Assembly: GCA_015228935.1 (NCBI GenBank)
Contig: JADGCO010000010.1
Span: forward strand, 1 to 49,658
Length of the DNA: 49,658 nucleotides
From: Magnetococcales bacterium
Lineage (GTDB): Bacteria; Pseudomonadota; Magnetococcia; Magnetococcales; DC0425bin3
Reading direction: 5' to 3'
Part shown: in pieces, positions 47,312-49,658 of the stretch
Layout of the letters: every line of letters starts with the position of its first letter
Numbering within the stretch: the first letter of the stretch is position 1
Program-made: the position numbers and the translations under genes
Notes under the pieces: generated by a model
The model's input: the letters and a program-made list of their open reading frames with translations, nothing else
What the model was told of the DNA's origin: nothing
Databases searched by the model: none

Positions 47312-48844
47312 ATGAAACCAACCTTTGTATTCAATGGCAACTGCCAGGCCATGAAATATTGCCTGCTGGCCATGCAACTCCTTGAGTTGAATGAAAAATA
47401 CACAGTCGTTCTGCTGCGCAGCCCGGAAGACAACACACCAGACCTCCGGTGGAAGATACTCAGCCATGAACCCATCGGGGCCATCAGGGTCGATGAAATT
47501 TTTGCAAATTGTGCGGTTTTTTTGCACCAAAAAAGTTATTGGTCAAGAACGTTTCCCTATGCAGACCGGTTGCCGCCGCAGTGTCGCAAAATCAGTTTTC
47601 CCATGCTCACCCATGAATTGCTCTGGCCATTCTACATGGTTCGACCCCGACCATTCCCTTTCGGCATCGAGGACAACCGACGGGGCCATGGGGAACGGCT
47701 TTTACAAAACCTGATCAAAAAAAAGCTGCCTCCCCTGGAGACCCTGGCCCAATTCATGGCCACGGATATTTGTCAGCATCTGGATCTGGATCGCGCCGGT
47801 GAACTCTACTTTGACAGGCTGCGCAATCTGGACCAGGAAGTGGACGTGCCGGTGGCTGATCTGATCGAAGAGCTGTTCCGCTCCCAACCGCTCTTTGCCG
47901 ATGCGGCCCATACCCAGCTTGCCCTGTGTCACTACATGACCGATCAGATTTTGCGCTGTGCCGGAATCACCGAGCAAAATTTTACCAAAAACTGGGATGG
48001 ATATTTGAATTTCGGTGCCACATTTCCCATCCATCCCCAGGTGATGGATCATTATGGTCTGCAATGGGTTGACCATGGGACCCGTTATGGCTTCCATCCC
48101 CCCAGGCCACACCCGAGCAGTGTCTATGAAGAGAACCAAAAAACCAAGGAAGGAGATTACGGATATCTGGCATACCTGCGAAAACATTTGGGATTGCCGA
48201 ATGCCACTTCCTGTCACGAGCAGGGGGTTGTATCTGGACACATCCAGACCCTGCAAGAGGGAGATGCATCCAGACACCTCCAGACCCTGCAAGAAGAACT
48301 GGCCTTTTGGGATGCCTTGCCGGAGGGACCCGCCGCACAAGCGGTCAACACCTGGCGGACAGAGTTGTTGACGACACTGGGCGATTGTCATCGTGCAGCG
48401 GGAGAGACGCAACAGGCCAGGGCATTCTATCAGCGGGCACTGCAACTGAATCCGGTGTTTTATCCCCTGCTTCCCTCGCTATTGGAGTTCCTGGAGCAGG
48501 AGAACCGTATCGATGAATCCCTCGCCCTGTTGCGTGATTTCATTGATGGTCCGAACATGCGCTATTGTTCCACCCAGGAAAAAATGTTCCTGGCCAATGC
48601 CTGCGTCAAGACATGCCAACACCTGGAAAGTCGCTACGCGAAGGTCAGCGATCCAGACGATGGCAGGATTTATCAACAGAGCCTGCAAACCATGCTGTCC
48701 TGCCTGGACAGGATTCGCACGACCATGTTGAATCAGTCTGTTTTCTGCCTGAGCTTTTCCAACCCAAAAATTCATCAACCGGACTGGTATCATCACGACC
48801 CTTCCCAGGTCACCGTGAAACCCCAGGTCACCGTGAAACCGTGA
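47312..48844 (+). CDS. WcbI-like putative acyltransferase with TPR region, paralogue 2
   Basis: 510-aa paralogue of the preceding protein, with the same GNCQ start (MKPTFVFNGNCQAMKYCLLA), the same ELLWPFY and GIEDNRRGHGER blocks, and the same TPR-like C-terminal pattern (QQARAFYQRALQLNPVFYPL). It has a small internal duplication around residue 310-325 (SGHIQTLQEG/SRHLQTLQEE) and ends in a repeated QVTVKP. The 5' flank GGGAAACGCAC-ATG resembles that of paralogue 1, consistent with tandem gene duplication later separated by the dispersed repeat. Surface-glycan acylation is inferred. Confidence 0.72.
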   Translation: MKPTFVFNGNCQAMKYCLLAMQLLELNEKYTVVLLRSPEDNTPDLRWKILSHEPIGAIRVDEIFANCAVFLHQKSYWSRTFPYADRLPPQCRKISFPMLTHELLWPFYMVRPRPFPFGIEDNRRGHGERLLQNLIKKKLPPLETLAQFMATDICQHLDLDRAGELYFDRLRNLDQEVDVPVADLIEELFRSQPLFADAAHTQLALCHYMTDQILRCAGITEQNFTKNWDGYLNFGATFPIHPQVMDHYGLQWVDHGTRYGFHPPRPHPSSVYEENQKTKEGDYGYLAYLRKHLGLPNATSCHEQGVVSGHIQTLQEGDASRHLQTLQEELAFWDALPEGPAAQAVNTWRTELLTTLGDCHRAAGETQQARAFYQRALQLNPVFYPLLPSLLEFLEQENRIDESLALLRDFIDGPNMRYCSTQEKMFLANACVKTCQHLESRYAKVSDPDDGRIYQQSLQTMLSCLDRIRTTMLNQSVFCLSFSNPKIHQPDWYHHDPSQVTVKPQVTVKP

Positions 48845-48859
48845 AACCGTGAAACCTTC
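48819..48859 (+). repeat. Short GTGAAACC tandem repeats at the 3' end of paralogue 2
   Basis: Units of CACCGTGAAACC / CCGTGAAACC are repeated across the stop codon, adding the QVTVKPQVTVKP tail. This looks like replication slippage. Confidence 0.75.
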
Positions 48860-48940
48860 CGGTCACTTGCGGAACATTCGGATGTTTTCGCTCATGCAAC
48901 GGGGAGATCCGGTATCCCCGTCTCCCCTCCCGGGCAACCG

Positions 48941-49033
48941 TGAAGCCTCCTGAGTACCTGCAAAACATTCATGAAGCCTCCTGAGTACCTGCAAAACATT
49001 CATGAAGCCTCCCGAGTACCTGCGGAACATCCA
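48941..49033. repeat. Three tandem 31-nt repeats in the intergenic region
   Basis: Contiguous 31-nt units TGAAGCCTCC(T/C)GAGTACCTGC... start at 48941, 48972 and 49003; the first two are identical and the third has a few changes. There are no spacers, so this is not a CRISPR array. Related sequence (GCGGAACATTCGGATG, 48873-48888) lies just upstream. Confidence 0.88.
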
Positions 49034-49044
49034 GACGTTTTTGC

Positions 49045-49658
49045 TCATACAACAGGGTGATCTGGATTGAATGATGGTGGTACATCCTCCACATGTGAAG
49101 AAAAAGGCAGAAAATCGCTGGCCGGAACAAAGGCCGAATCGGCACCGGGATCGACAATATCCTGCCCTGTAACCATGGCCTGGAACACATCACCGCCGAG
49201 GGTGATGTTGGGCAGATGGGTGACAGCGGGCTGGAGAATGAGCGTAGAGACCGTCGCCGACGTGCCTGACTCCAGTGTCGGGGAATTTGCGGTTTCCGGC
49301 CCGGTCGTCGCCGCAGCCGCAACTTCCGGCCCGGTCGTCGCCTCGGCCCCCGGGATGGCAGCATTCGCCACCACAACCCCAGCTTCCGGCACGGTCAACG
49401 CCGCTGCCGTGGCATCCGCCACCACAGCCGCAACTTCCGGCCCGGTTGTCGCCTCGGCTCCCGGGATGGCGGCATCCGCCACCACAGCCCCGGCTTCCGG
49501 CACGGTCGTCGCCTCGGCTCCCGGAATGGCAACATCCGCCACCACAGCCCCGGCTACCGGCCCGGTTGTCGTCTCGGCTCCCGGAATGGCAACATCCGCC
49601 GCCACAACCCCAGCTACCGGCCCGGTTGTCGTCTCGGTCTCCGGGATGGCGGCATCCG
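49045..49658 (-). CDS. Repetitive Ala/Val/Pro-rich protein, C-terminal part (5' end beyond window)
   Basis: The minus-strand frame stays open to the window edge, so only the C-terminal 204 codons are seen. They start with about six repeats of 20 residues (VADxAIPGAEATTGPEAGAV type, 60-nt DNA units) and end with a non-repetitive tail containing SATVSTLILQPAVTHLPNIT and ADSAFVPASDFLPF. Such repetitive low-complexity regions occur in large surface or secreted proteins, but no signal or named domain can be seen in this fragment. The repeat number probably varies. Confidence 0.7.
   Translation of the reverse strand, partial: DAAIPETETTTGPVAGVVAADVAIPGAETTTGPVAGAVVADVAIPGAEATTVPEAGAVVADAAIPGAEATTGPEVAAVVADATAAALTVPEAGVVVANAAIPGAEATTGPEVAAAATTGPETANSPTLESGTSATVSTLILQPAVTHLPNITLGGDVFQAMVTGQDIVDPGADSAFVPASDFLPFSSHVEDVPPSFNPDHPVV

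Noticed and set aside
48941..49033. Three 31-nt repeats as a possible CRISPR array
   Set aside because: The units are directly contiguous with no spacers and there are no cas genes.
1..49658. tRNA, rRNA, riboswitch or magnetosome genes
   Set aside because: None could be recognised by sequence pattern on either strand; short RNAs could still be missed by eye.

Overview
The window looks like a chromosomal segment of a Gram-negative proteobacterium of fairly high GC. It carries a LolC/LolD lipoprotein-export pair, a GlnK–AmtB pair behind a sigma-54-type promoter, and a pseudaminic-acid-type sugar pathway. Gene content and a dispersed hairpin-rich repeat remind me of magnetococcal-type Alphaproteobacteria, but nothing here proves that. 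No rRNA, tRNA, CRISPR array or intact transposase was seen.

Layout. 1-97: end of a dispersed repeat. 98-2762: lolC, lolD and an M50-type membrane protease. 2827-4661: an AT-rich ATPase + PIN-nuclease pair that looks acquired and defence-like. 4732-7189: trpS, an RluB-type pseudouridine synthase and an endonuclease-III-like glycosylase. 7451-9345: sigma-54-type promoter, glnK, amtB and a strong terminator. 9525-17383 (minus): pseB, pseC, pseG, pseI, an acyl carrier protein (ACP), a ketoacyl synthase III, a second ACP and an FkbH-like protein, i.e. nonulosonic-acid sugar synthesis apparently joined to ACP-borne acyl chemistry. 17504-22154: accessory zone with a DUF1640 protein, a VapBC module, a DUF3617 protein, three tandem ADP-ribosyltransferase/small-partner pairs and antitoxin remnants.

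22164-43867 (minus) is a roughly 21-kb block of co-directional genes that may be one operon: a FitA-like antitoxin, a seven-repeat propeller-like protein, NRPS-A (ACP–aminotransferase–C–A–PCP), a PKS (KS–degenerate AT–KR–ACP), an Rpn-type nuclease gene that seems inserted, and NRPS-B (docking–C–A–PCP–sulfotransferase–C–A–PCP–TE). Reading the adenylation pockets by eye suggests Asn-like, Ser and Gly. The inferred product is an amino-acyl–Asn–(ketide-extended)–Ser–Gly lipopeptide-like molecule with a sulfonation step placed directly after the Ser module. No loading domain and no active in-line acyltransferase are visible.

44219-48844 (plus): a secreted DUF4350-like protein, a third stand-alone ACP and two tandem WcbI-like + TPR paralogues separated by another copy of the dispersed repeat. 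49045-49658 (minus): the 3' end of a repetitive Ala/Val/Pro-rich protein that runs off the window.

The most unusual elements are the triplicated ADP-ribosyltransferase/partner array, the sulfotransferase inside the NRPS, the nuclease gene that split a formerly contiguous PKS–NRPS junction, and the pairing of pseudaminic-acid genes with FkbH/ACP/KAS III genes.
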